Below, in pieces: positions 6,850 to 14,720 of a stretch of DNA of 64,000 bases. Numbering within the stretch: the stretch's first letter is position 1; the number at the start of each line of letters is the position of its first letter. Origin of the DNA: GWE2-42-39 sp942493345 (lineage in GTDB: Bacteria > Bacteroidota > Bacteroidia > Bacteroidales > Prolixibacteraceae); assembly GCA_942493345.1 (NCBI GenBank), contig OW818695.1, positions 558,001 through 622,000 on the forward strand, given 5' to 3'. Made by a program: the position numbers and the translations under genes. Below the pieces are notes generated by a model. That model did not search any database, had not been told where the DNA came from, and saw only the letters and a program-made list of their open reading frames with translations.

Positions 6850-8247
6850 ATGGAAGCAAAAACTTTATTCGACAAAATCTGGGATTCGCATGTGGTGAGA
6901 AAAGTGGAAGGCGGGCCCAATGTGTTGTATATCGACCGTCATTTCATCCACGAAGTGACCAGTCCGGTTGCATTTTTAGGTCTGAAAACCCGGGGGTTAA
7001 AAGTATTTCGCCCGGAACAAACTACGGCAACACCCGACCACAATGTACCAACCGTTGATCAGCACCTGAGTATCAAAGACGAATTGTCACGCCACCAGGT
7101 AGAAATGCTGAAACGCAACTGCGACGAGCACGGGATTGTTCATCATGGTTTGGGAACCGAAGGCCATGGCGTGGTACATATCATCGGTCCTGAAATGGGA
7201 ATAACCCAGCCGGGAATGACCATCGTTTGCGGAGACAGCCACACTTCGACACACGGCGCTTTTGGCGCTATTGCATTTGGCATCGGCACCAGCGAAGTGG
7301 AAATGGTATTGGCCAGCCAGTGCATCATGCAGCCAAAGCCAAAGAAAATGCGCATCACGGTGAACGGATCGCTGAAAAAAGCGGTGACCGCCAAAGACAT
7401 CGCGTTGTACATCATCTCGAAAATATCGACCAGCGGTGGAACCGGTCATTTTATTGAATATGCAGGTTCGGCCATCGAAAGCCTGAGCATGGAAGGCCGC
7501 ATGACCCTTTGCAATATGAGTATTGAAAGCGGCGCCCGCGGGGGTATGATCGCGCCCGACGAAACAACTTTTGCATACGTGAAAGGACGCAAATTCGCCC
7601 CGCAAGGTGACGAATGGGACAACATGCTGGCCTACTGGAAAACCCTGAAATCGGACGAAGGCGCCGTTTTCGACACAGAAATGGAATTTGATGCAGCCGA
7701 CATCGAACCAATGATTACTTTCGGTACCAACCCGGGAATGGGAATCGGCATTTCACAAAATATTCCTGATGGGAAAGAATTGACTGGTACCGACAAAACA
7801 ACCTACGAAAAATCGCTGTCATACATGGGCTACAAGGCCGGTGATAAAATGGCCGGGAAAGCAATTGATTATGTTTTCGTTGGAAGTTGCACCAACGGCC
7901 GCATCGAAGATTTCCGCGAATTTGCCTCCTTTGTAAAGGGCCGCAAAAAAGCCGACCATGTCACGGTATGGCTGGTTCCCGGCTCAAAAGCAGTGGAAAA
8001 TCAGATTCGTAAAGAAGGTCTGGTTGAGATTTTCGAAGCTGCCGGGTTCGAACTTCGCCAACCCGGATGTTCCGCTTGTCTGGCCATGAATGACGATAAA
8101 ATCCCGGAGGGCAAATATTCGGTTTCAACTTCGAACCGGAATTTCGAAGGCCGCCAGGGACCCGGCGCACGCACGTTGCTCGCCAGTCCGCTCACTGCCG
8201 CTGCCGCCGCCGTCACCGGAAAAATTACCGATCCAAGGACCTTATAA
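6850..8247 (+). CDS. leuC: 3-isopropylmalate dehydratase large subunit
   Basis: A 465-residue aconitase-family subunit that with LeuD isomerises 2- to 3-isopropylmalate. The [4Fe-4S] ligands are Cys347 (GSCTNGR), Cys407 and Cys410 (PGCSACLAMN), at the same numbers as in enteric LeuC. CGDSHTSTHGAFGAIAFGIG is the conserved substrate loop. The partner gene leuD is separated from it by the inserted 4HB gene rather than following directly. Confidence 0.97.
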   Translation: MEAKTLFDKIWDSHVVRKVEGGPNVLYIDRHFIHEVTSPVAFLGLKTRGLKVFRPEQTTATPDHNVPTVDQHLSIKDELSRHQVEMLKRNCDEHGIVHHGLGTEGHGVVHIIGPEMGITQPGMTIVCGDSHTSTHGAFGAIAFGIGTSEVEMVLASQCIMQPKPKKMRITVNGSLKKAVTAKDIALYIISKISTSGGTGHFIEYAGSAIESLSMEGRMTLCNMSIESGARGGMIAPDETTFAYVKGRKFAPQGDEWDNMLAYWKTLKSDEGAVFDTEMEFDAADIEPMITFGTNPGMGIGISQNIPDGKELTGTDKTTYEKSLSYMGYKAGDKMAGKAIDYVFVGSCTNGRIEDFREFASFVKGRKKADHVTVWLVPGSKAVENQIRKEGLVEIFEAAGFELRQPGCSACLAMNDDKIPEGKYSVSTSNRNFEGRQGPGARTLLASPLTAAAAAVTGKITDPRTL

Positions 8248-8252
8248 TAAAG

Positions 8253-8281
8253 GAATATTAGAATTTCTGAATTTAGGAGTT
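8253..8281 (+). repeat. 8-bp periodic GAAT array, left bracket of 4HB gene 2
   Basis: GAAT occurs at 8253, 8261 and 8269 with units GAATATTA, GAATTTCT, GAATTTAG and then GAGTTATG, which includes the ATG of the 4HB gene. GAATTTAGGA (8269-8278) is found inverted in the array on the other side of the gene. Confidence 0.7.
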
Positions 8282-8653
8282 ATGAGTAATCAGGATTTGA
8301 AAGAGTTTAAAGAAACAATAAAAAAACGAACAAAATTGTTTGCACATAATTGCGTTCAGTTTTCGTTGAAACTTCCCGACACTCCACTTGGCCGTCACTT
8401 GCGTAGCCAATTAATCCGATGTTCGACATCAGTTGCTGCAAATTATCGCGCAGCTTGTGTTGCACAAACAATTCCTTCTTTCATTGCCAAAATCAGCATT
8501 GTTATTGAAGAAGCTGATGAAAGCGAATTCTGGATTGAATTTTCATTGGACGAAAAAATCGGCAATTCGGCAGAAGGCATTCTTTTAATGAAAGAAGCAA
8601 ATGAAATTGCATCAATCATGATTAAATCCAGGCAATCCTTAAAAAACAGATAA
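8282..8653 (+). CDS. Four helix bundle protein (S23/23S-IVP-like), inserted in leu operon
   Basis: A 123-residue protein of the same four-helix-bundle family as 1694-2047, though clearly diverged. The family core is LRSQLIRCSTSVAANYRAA, followed by a helix SFIAKISIVIEEADESEFW. The frame is open further upstream inside leuC, but the ATG at 8282 is the sensible start since the N-terminus MSNQDLKEFKETIKKRTKLFA fits the family. It separates leuC and leuD, whose products form one enzyme, and is flanked by inverted ATTC/GAAT arrays. Function unknown; nucleic acid binding is a family-level guess. Confidence 0.85.
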   Translation: MSNQDLKEFKETIKKRTKLFAHNCVQFSLKLPDTPLGRHLRSQLIRCSTSVAANYRAACVAQTIPSFIAKISIVIEEADESEFWIEFSLDEKIGNSAEGILLMKEANEIASIMIKSRQSLKNR

Positions 8654-8722
8654 TTCTAAATTCCATATTCAATAATTCCTAAATTCCTAAACTCTGTAAT
8701 TCCTAAATTCTTAAATTCAAAA
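8653..8722 (+). repeat. 7/8-bp periodic ATTC array, right bracket of 4HB gene 2
   Basis: ATTC (once ACTC) anchors begin at 8653, 8660, 8667, 8675, 8683, 8691, 8699, 8707 and 8715: two steps of 7 and then six steps of exactly 8. A typical unit is AATTCCTA. The array starts on the stop codon of the 4HB gene and ends 4 bases before the leuD ATG. Confidence 0.85.
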
Positions 8723-8725
8723 GAG

Positions 8726-9316
8726 ATGGCATACGATAAATTTACAACCATACAATCGCCGGCAGTACCGGTAGCAATTGAAAACGTGGATACCGACCAG
8801 ATCATCCCTGCCCGTTTCCTGAAAGCAGTGGAACGCAAAGGTTTTGGCGATAATTTGTTTCGCGACTGGCGGTACAGCAAAAACGACGAACCCATTGCAG
8901 GGTTCCCGCTGAACAACAAAAAATATTCAGGAAAAATATTAGTCGGCGGTAAAAACTTCGGCAGCGGATCGAGCCGCGAACATGCTGCCTGGGCCATTTA
9001 CGACTATGGATTCCGGGTCGTCGTTTCGAGCTTCTTTGCCGACATTTTCAAAGGAAACGCACTGAACAACGGACTGCTTCCGGTTGTTGTTTCTTCGGAG
9101 TTCCTCGAACGTATTTTTTCTGAAATAGAAAAAGACCCGGGGACAAAATTCGAGGTAAATTTGGAAAAACAAACTTTCACCATACTATCAACCGGTGAAA
9201 CAGAAACGTTCGAAATCAACCCGTATAAAAAACACTGCCTCACCAACGGCCTCGACGATATTGATTACCTTGTAGAAATGCAGGATCAGATCGCGGCTTT
9301 TGAGCAGGAGAAATAA
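8726..9316 (+). CDS. leuD: 3-isopropylmalate dehydratase small subunit
   Basis: A 196-residue swivel-domain subunit of isopropylmalate isomerase. ENVDTDQIIPARFLK at the N-terminus and GKNFGSGSSREHAAWAI near residue 75 are the family signatures. It works as a heterodimer with LeuC, encoded 479 bases upstream on the other side of the 4HB insertion. Confidence 0.97.
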   Translation: MAYDKFTTIQSPAVPVAIENVDTDQIIPARFLKAVERKGFGDNLFRDWRYSKNDEPIAGFPLNNKKYSGKILVGGKNFGSGSSREHAAWAIYDYGFRVVVSSFFADIFKGNALNNGLLPVVVSSEFLERIFSEIEKDPGTKFEVNLEKQTFTILSTGETETFEINPYKKHCLTNGLDDIDYLVEMQDQIAAFEQEK

Positions 9317-9337
9317 GATTTAATTAAAAACAAAACT

Positions 9338-10912
9338 ATGGGCGACAGGGTAATAATCATGGATACCACCCTCCGGGACGGGGAACAAACCACCGGAGTG
9401 TCCTTCACCGATACAGAAAAGCTAAGCGTAGCCCGTGTGCTGCTCGACGAACTGAAGGTGGACCGCATTGAAATTGCTTCGGCCCGGGTTTCGGAAGGCG
9501 AGTTCAAAGGAACCCGCCGGGTGATGGAATGGGCCAAGGAAAAAGGTCATCTCGAAAAGGTGGAAGTACTCGGTTTTGTCGACGGGGAAGTATCGGTCGA
9601 CTGGATTTCCAAAGCGGGAGGAAAAGTGCTCAACCTGCTTTGCAAAGGTTCGTACAAACACGTTACCGAGCAGTTGCGAAAAACTCCGGAACAGCATATT
9701 GCTGATATCCGCAAGGTGATTGCTTATGCAGGGAAACAGGGAATCAGCGTAAATATTTATCTTGAAGACTGGTCGAACGGGATGCGCAGCTCGCGCGATT
9801 ACGTGCATTTCATGATCAAAGAACTGAAGAATGAGAAAATCGGACACGTCATGTTGCCCGATACACTGGGCATCCTGACGCCGGATGAAACATACGATTT
9901 CTGCAAAGAAATGCTGGATTCGTACCCCGATGTGAAATTCGATTTTCATGCGCACAACGACTACGATCTGGCCATTGCCAATGTTTTTTATGCCGTGAAA
10001 GCCGGCATCCGGTGCATTCACACCACCATCAACGGGTTGGGCGAACGGGCAGGTAATGCGCCGCTTTCGAGCGCTATTGCCACCATAAAAGACCACCTGA
10101 AACTGACCACCAGCATCAACGAAACGAAAATCAACAAAGTATCGCGGCTGATCGAATCTTTTTCAGGAATACGGATCCCGACCAACAAACCGTTGATTGG
10201 CGAATACGTGTTCACCCAATGCAGTGGTATCCATGCTGACGGCGACAACAAAAACAACCTCTACTTTAACGATTTGTTGCCCGAGCGTTTTGGCCGTATC
10301 CGTCAATATGCCCTGGGAAAAACTTCAGGAAAAGCGAATATTAAAAAGAACCTGGAAGACATTGGCATCGAACTCGACCCTGAATCGTTGAAAATCGTTA
10401 CTGAAAAGATCATCGAGCTGGGAGATAAAAAGGAGACTGTAACGTCCGAAGATTTACCCTACATCGTTGCCGACGTGCTGAACAACAAAGAGACTGAAAA
10501 TCGGATCATTATCAAAAATTATTCGATAACACATGCTTACGGCCTGCATCCGGTGGCTTCAATAAGCGTTGAGATCCACGGAAAGTCGTACGAAGAAAGC
10601 GCGCATGGCGACGGTCAGTACGATGCGTTTATGAATGCGCTGAAAAGCATTTACAAATCGCTGAAAAAGCCGCTTCCAAAACTGACCGACTACGTGGTGA
10701 CCATCCCTCCGGGAGGTAAAACCGACGCGTTGGTTGAAACGGTGATCACATGGGAAGGCGACCACGAGTTTAAAACCCGAGGACTCGATTCCGACCAAAC
10801 GGCATCGGCAATCAAAGCAACCGTGCGCATGTTGAACCTGATAGAACGGGACAAAGACGGTGGACTTTTTAATTTTAAAGCGATTTACGAGAAAATAAAA
10901 ACAAAATTATAA
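9338..10912 (+). CDS. LeuA-family synthase, probably (R)-citramalate synthase
   Basis: A 524-residue second member of the isopropylmalate/citramalate/homocitrate synthase family: MDTTLRDGEQTTG at the N-terminus, the FHAHNDYDLA metal site, the TTINGLGERAGNAPL and GEYVFTQCSGIHADG segments, and a C-terminal regulatory domain. It is only distantly like the LeuA at 5230-6732. In a complete leu operon the most likely role is condensation of pyruvate and acetyl-CoA to citramalate, whose conversion by LeuCD and LeuB gives 2-oxobutyrate for isoleucine. An alternative is a second isopropylmalate synthase. No substrate-specificity residue was checked, so the assignment rests on family and context. Confidence 0.8.
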   Translation: MGDRVIIMDTTLRDGEQTTGVSFTDTEKLSVARVLLDELKVDRIEIASARVSEGEFKGTRRVMEWAKEKGHLEKVEVLGFVDGEVSVDWISKAGGKVLNLLCKGSYKHVTEQLRKTPEQHIADIRKVIAYAGKQGISVNIYLEDWSNGMRSSRDYVHFMIKELKNEKIGHVMLPDTLGILTPDETYDFCKEMLDSYPDVKFDFHAHNDYDLAIANVFYAVKAGIRCIHTTINGLGERAGNAPLSSAIATIKDHLKLTTSINETKINKVSRLIESFSGIRIPTNKPLIGEYVFTQCSGIHADGDNKNNLYFNDLLPERFGRIRQYALGKTSGKANIKKNLEDIGIELDPESLKIVTEKIIELGDKKETVTSEDLPYIVADVLNNKETENRIIIKNYSITHAYGLHPVASISVEIHGKSYEESAHGDGQYDAFMNALKSIYKSLKKPLPKLTDYVVTIPPGGKTDALVETVITWEGDHEFKTRGLDSDQTASAIKATVRMLNLIERDKDGGLFNFKAIYEKIKTKL

Positions 10913-10913
10913 C

Positions 10914-10955
10914 GAGTTATGAGTCTCGAGTTTCGAGTTTTGAGTTTTGAGAAGT
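10914..10955 (+). repeat. 7-bp periodic GAGTNNN array between second synthase and leuB
   Basis: Six exact 7-base steps: GAGTTAT, GAGTCTC, GAGTTTC, GAGTTTT, GAGTTTT, GAGAAGT. It begins one base after the stop codon. No 4HB gene is associated with this array. Confidence 0.85.
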
Positions 10956-11001
10956 CTCAGGGGTCGGGTATCGGACATCAAGCTCAAAAAATACATAGAA
11001 A

Positions 11002-12066
11002 ATGAAATTGAACATTGCTGTTCTTCCCGGCGACGGGATCGGACCTGAAATTATCGATCAGGCCATGAAAGCCGTAAAAGCAATTGCGGTGAAATTTAAC
11101 CACGAGCTGGAGTACAAATTCGGAATCACAGGTGCCTGCGCCATCGACCAGGTGGGCGCGCCTTATCCCGATGCAACCCATGAACTGTGTATGCAGTCGG
11201 ATGCCGTTTTGTTTGGCGCTGTTGGCGACCCGAAATTCGACAACAACCCGAAAGCAACGGTCCGGCCGGAACAAGGCTTGCTGCTGATGCGCAAAAAGCT
11301 GGGTTTGTATGCCAACATTCGTCCGGTGGTTACTTTTCCATCGTTGTTGCACAAATCGCCGCTTCGCCGCGAACTGATTGAAGGCGCCGACTTTGTGGCG
11401 ATCCGCGAGTTGACAGGCGGTATTTATTTTGGCGAAAAAGGCCGATTGGACAATGGCAACACCGCTTTCGACACGTGTACATACACCCGTTTGGAAGTTG
11501 AACGCATCCTGAAGCTGGGCTTCGAATACGCAATGAAACGCAGGAAGAAATTAACGGTGGTTGACAAAGCGAATGTGCTCGAAAGCTCGCGTCTGTGGCG
11601 CGAAATAGCCCAGGAAATGGCGCCAGCTTATCCGGAAGTTACCACCGAATACATGTTTGTCGACAATGCGGCCATGCGGATTATTCAATGGCCAAAAGAT
11701 TTCGATGTAATGGTTACCGAAAACATGTTCGGCGATATTCTGACCGACGAAGCCAGTGTAATTACCGGTTCGCTCGGGTTGTCGCCATCGGCTTCCATTG
11801 GCATTCACACTTCGGTATTCGAGCCTATTCACGGTTCGTACCCGCAGGCTGCCGGAAAAAACATTGCCAACCCGATTGCCACTATTTTGTCGGCTGCCAT
11901 GATGTTCGAATACGCTTTCGGACTGATGGGAGAAGGCAAACTGATCCGCGATGCCGTGGACGCATCAATGGCTGCCAGGTATGTAACCGTTGATATTGCG
12001 GAAGAAAAATCGCACACCACTTCGGAAGTGGGCGACTGGATTGCCAGCTGGATTACAAAAGCATAA
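11002..12066 (+). CDS. leuB: 3-isopropylmalate dehydrogenase
   Basis: A 354-residue beta-decarboxylating dehydrogenase that oxidises 3-isopropylmalate with NAD+. PGDGIGPEI at the N-terminus, the substrate loop LLMRKKLGLYANIRPV near residue 95, and TENMFGDILTDEASVITGSLG (Mg and NAD binding) are present, followed by HGSYPQAAGKNIANP. It is the last gene of the leu operon; if citramalate is made upstream it would also handle 3-methylmalate. Confidence 0.97.
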   Translation: MKLNIAVLPGDGIGPEIIDQAMKAVKAIAVKFNHELEYKFGITGACAIDQVGAPYPDATHELCMQSDAVLFGAVGDPKFDNNPKATVRPEQGLLLMRKKLGLYANIRPVVTFPSLLHKSPLRRELIEGADFVAIRELTGGIYFGEKGRLDNGNTAFDTCTYTRLEVERILKLGFEYAMKRRKKLTVVDKANVLESSRLWREIAQEMAPAYPEVTTEYMFVDNAAMRIIQWPKDFDVMVTENMFGDILTDEASVITGSLGLSPSASIGIHTSVFEPIHGSYPQAAGKNIANPIATILSAAMMFEYAFGLMGEGKLIRDAVDASMAARYVTVDIAEEKSHTTSEVGDWIASWITKA

Positions 12067-12179
12067 AATACGGGTGTCCCCAATCGGATCCGGCACCGCC
12101 GGGAGTGACTTTAATGTTATCAGAATAAGCAATTGACTCCCTTTCTCTTTTAAAAACTTATATATCCGAACAATTAACC

Positions 12180-12187
12180 TACCTTTG
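12180..12187 (+). promoter_or_regulatory. TAnnTTTG promoter element of the helicase gene
   Basis: TACCTTTG matches the Bacteroidota -7 consensus at all fixed bases. No clear -33 TTTG is seen at the expected place. Its position implies a transcript start near 12194, 12 bases before the ATG at 12206, which argues against the upstream TTG at 12185 as start codon. Confidence 0.5.
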
Positions 12188-12205
12188 TTGCCTATTATAC
12201 ATTAC

Positions 12206-13480
12206 ATGACTTTTAAAGAATTAGGAATTATCGAACCAATTCTGGATGCCCTCAAGGCTGAAGGATACACCCAACCCACTCCAATACAGGAACAAAGTAT
12301 ACCAATCTTATTACAAGGAAAAGACCTTCTCGGTTGTGCCCAAACAGGCACCGGGAAAACAGCAGCTTTTGCTATTCCCATCCTTCAGTTTTTATATCTC
12401 GACCGACAGAGAAACGGCGGGCCGCGTAAAATCAGAACGCTGATAATTACCCCGACAAGGGAATTGGCAATACAAATTGGAGAAAGTTTTTCGACCTACG
12501 GAAAATTTACCGGGATCAGGAATACCGTCATTTTTGGCGGAGTGAAACAAAACCCGCAAACTGACGCGTTGCGCAGGGGTATTGATGTACTGGTTGCCAC
12601 ACCCGGGCGATTGCTCGACTTGATGGACCAGGGATATATCTCGCTGAAAGATGTTGAATATTTTGTTCTGGACGAAGCCGACCACATGCTCGACATGGGT
12701 TTCATCCACGATATAAAAAAGATAATTGAAAAGCTACCAACAGAGCGGCAGTCGTTATTCTTTTCGGCGACCATGCCGCCCGACATCGTTGATCTGTCGC
12801 GCAAAATATTGGGCAACTTCGACAAGGTGACCGTGAAACCGGAACAGACAACCGCAGAAAAAGTGGAGCAAGCCTTGTATTTTGTGAGCAAGAAAAACAA
12901 GCCAAAATTATTGGTTCACCTGTTGAAAACAGAGAAGGTCGATTCTGCACTCATTTTTTCGCGCACCAAACACGGCGCCGACAAGATTGTCAAAATTCTG
13001 GAGAAAGCCAGCATTCCTGCCAGCGCCATTCACGGCAATAAATCGCAGAACGCGCGGCAACGCGCGTTGGGTGATTTTAAAAGCGGCGAGTTACATGTAC
13101 TGATTGCAACCGACATTGCCGCCCGCGGCATCGATATTGAAGAATTGTCGCATGTAATTAATTACGATTTGCCAAACATCCCGGAAACCTATGTACACCG
13201 CATTGGCCGTACCGGAAGGGCAAGTGCCAGCGGAATTGCCTTGTCGTTTTGCGACATGGAAGAACGGGCATATTTACGCGACATTCAGAAGTTGATCGAT
13301 CAGAAAATTACAGTAATTGAAGACCACCCTTTCCCGGGTGACGATGAGGAAGAGGTAGCTGAAACTCAGCAAAAGCCGCAAAGGTCCCAACAGAGACCCC
13401 ATTCGCCAAGCGCAGGAAGCAGCAGGGCAAATACCAATCGTGGAAATTACAACCGGAATTACTCAAGAACTAAACGATAA
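12206..13480 (+). CDS. DEAD-box ATP-dependent RNA helicase (RhlE-like)
   Basis: A 424-residue RNA helicase with the complete motif set: Q motif PTPIQEQSIP, motif I AQTGTGKTA, Ia PTRELA, II DEADHMLD, III SAT, and VI HRIGRTGRA. A 60-residue basic, Gln/Arg/Asn-rich tail follows (SSRANTNRGNYNRNYS), typical of RhlE-type cold-shock and ribosome-assembly helicases. The frame opens at TTG 12185, but that codon overlaps a promoter element and the family begins MTFKELGI, so the ATG at 12206 is chosen. A terminator follows. Confidence 0.93.
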   Translation: MTFKELGIIEPILDALKAEGYTQPTPIQEQSIPILLQGKDLLGCAQTGTGKTAAFAIPILQFLYLDRQRNGGPRKIRTLIITPTRELAIQIGESFSTYGKFTGIRNTVIFGGVKQNPQTDALRRGIDVLVATPGRLLDLMDQGYISLKDVEYFVLDEADHMLDMGFIHDIKKIIEKLPTERQSLFFSATMPPDIVDLSRKILGNFDKVTVKPEQTTAEKVEQALYFVSKKNKPKLLVHLLKTEKVDSALIFSRTKHGADKIVKILEKASIPASAIHGNKSQNARQRALGDFKSGELHVLIATDIAARGIDIEELSHVINYDLPNIPETYVHRIGRTGRASASGIALSFCDMEERAYLRDIQKLIDQKITVIEDHPFPGDDEEEVAETQQKPQRSQQRPHSPSAGSSRANTNRGNYNRNYSRTKR

Positions 13481-13502
13481 CATTCTTACAAAAAATATAT
13501 AT

Positions 13503-13532
13503 AAAGCCGTCTCTTTAAAGGGCGGCTTTTTT
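13503..13532 (+). terminator. Terminator of the helicase gene
   Basis: Stem AAAGCCG / CGGCTTT (13503-13509, 13523-13529), extended by a G-T and a C-G pair, with a T run to 13532. Confidence 0.8.
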
Positions 13533-13657
13533 CATACATTCAAAATCCAGTTATCAAATTCCAGAAGAACCAAACAACAACGAGTTCAACATTCAGTCGC
13601 AGAAGACAGGAACATTCAATATATATATACAACAAACAGAATCATTCCCATCATTAA

Positions 13658-13681
13658 CAATTCAACAATTTAGCAATCCAA
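13658..13681 (+). repeat. 8-bp periodic CAAT array
   Basis: Three units CAATTCAA, CAATTTAG, CAATCCAA in the 287-base helicase/acidic-protein spacer. It is short, and listed because it matches the 7/8-bp arrays elsewhere in the window. Confidence 0.5.
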
Positions 13682-13700
13682 TCACCATTTTTCAGGGCAT

Positions 13701-13737
13701 AAAAAAAGCCGTTCAACCTGATGTAGGCCAGACGGCT
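13701..13737 (-). terminator. Terminator of the acidic protein gene
   Basis: On the minus strand AGCCGT (13737-13732) pairs with ACGGCT (13712-13707), followed by a run of T (13707-13701). Confidence 0.75.
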
Positions 13738-13767
13738 ATTTTACTTCCTTTGAAAGATGCTTGTGAC

Positions 13768-13995
13768 TTAAATGTCATCGTCATCCTCATCGTCATAGAA
13801 CCCATCAAATGATTCCTCGTCATCTTCATCAAGTGAAGGATCTTCCGTGTCGAAATCAAGATCGTCTAAATCTTCTTCGTCAAATGAATCAGAATCCCAT
13901 TCTTCATCCATATCATCCAAATCGAAATCTTCTTCCGAATCGAGATCCTCTTCAGCATCGAAGTCCAAGTCGTCATCAAAAAAATCGTCGTTCAT
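13768..13995 (-). CDS. Small, extremely acidic protein
   Basis: A 75-residue protein with 33 Asp and 13 Glu (61 percent acidic) and no Lys, Arg or His. The rest is mostly Phe, Leu, Ser, Met and Tyr in a loose repeat like DxDFDxEEDLD. No signal peptide or membrane segment. It has its own terminator, and no overlapping gene explains the frame, so I take it as real. No family recognised. Such composition would suit a DNA mimic, a metal buffer, or a partner of a basic protein such as the neighbouring helicase, but nothing in the sequence decides this. Confidence 0.65.
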   Translation of the reverse strand: MNDDFFDDDLDFDAEEDLDSEEDFDLDDMDEEWDSDSFDEEDLDDLDFDTEDPSLDEDDEESFDGFYDDEDDDDI

Positions 13996-14098
13996 CGTTA
14001 TTCAATTTTAGTATAAACAATACATTTTAATGGCGGAAAAGTATCAAAACAAAATATAACTTCAAATAGGCTCAAATATTTTTTTTTTACATCTGATG

Positions 14099-14133
14099 AA
14101 AAAAAAGAAAACCGGCCTCAATAGAACCGGTTT
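14099..14133 (-). terminator. Terminator of the serpin-lipoprotein operon
   Basis: Minus-strand stem AAACCGG / CCGGTTT (14133-14127, 14115-14109) with an 11-base loop and a T-rich tail running to about 14099. Confidence 0.75.
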
Positions 14134-14170
14134 CCAAGGAAATTGAACTTTAGGGAAACTATTTGGAGAA

Positions 14171-14710
14171 CTAGTCTTTGAAAATTCCTCCATCGTTTAA
14201 TTCGATCAACCAGTTGGCTATTTCCTGCGCATCCTTATCTTCATTTTCCTGAGACCAATCGCCTCGGTTGAGCAGGATAATCCGACGGTAAGTTCCGTTT
14301 ACTGCATCTTTCACGTAGAACGAATAACTCTCACTTCCCGCATCAAACATAGTGTTTTTGGGTTTTGTAAGCTGGTTTTCGTCAACCTTTAAAACCAACG
14401 CTTTCATCCGGTTTAGTTTACTGATGTCAACCTTGCCATCGTTGGTACAACTCGACAGGTTATTTAAAAAATCCTCGGCCTTTACGTTGTCGTTTTCGGG
14501 GAATACCCAAGTTTCGGGATTGTTGTAGCTGTATTTTGTGCCGTCGGAAGTAATAACGAACCCGCGATGCTGTTTTCCCCATGCATAGTTTATATATTCA
14601 AACTGGAAAACAATCTCGTCGGTTGCAGAAAAGAATGCTTCATCGCTTTCCTGGCAGGCAAATATTCCGAAAAGAAACGTCGCGAAAATTAGTTTTTTTA
14701 GTGTTTTCAT
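14171..14710 (-). CDS. Hypothetical lipoprotein, serpin neighbour
   Basis: A 179-residue protein with a lipoprotein signal peptide (lipobox LFGIFAC, Cys19), so it should be anchored in the outer or inner membrane facing the periplasm. No family recognised. The mature part contains mixed polar and aromatic segments and ends with a Glu/Asp-rich helix. It starts 10 bases after the serpin stop and shares its terminator, so the two are one transcript. A function linked to the serpin (for example the anchoring or target side) is only a guess from position. Confidence 0.8.
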   Translation of the reverse strand: MKTLKKLIFATFLFGIFACQESDEAFFSATDEIVFQFEYINYAWGKQHRGFVITSDGTKYSYNNPETWVFPENDNVKAEDFLNNLSSCTNDGKVDISKLNRMKALVLKVDENQLTKPKNTMFDAGSESYSFYVKDAVNGTYRRIILLNRGDWSQENEDKDAQEIANWLIELNDGGIFKD

Positions 14711-14720
14711 AATCCTGAAA

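Noticed and set aside
12185..12205. TTG as helicase start, and similar TTG starts for uvrA (19728), the nucleoside kinase (22618) and the M48 protease (26046)
   Set aside because: In three cases the TTG is part of a TAnnTTTG promoter element, and in all four an ATG shortly downstream fits the family N-terminus better.
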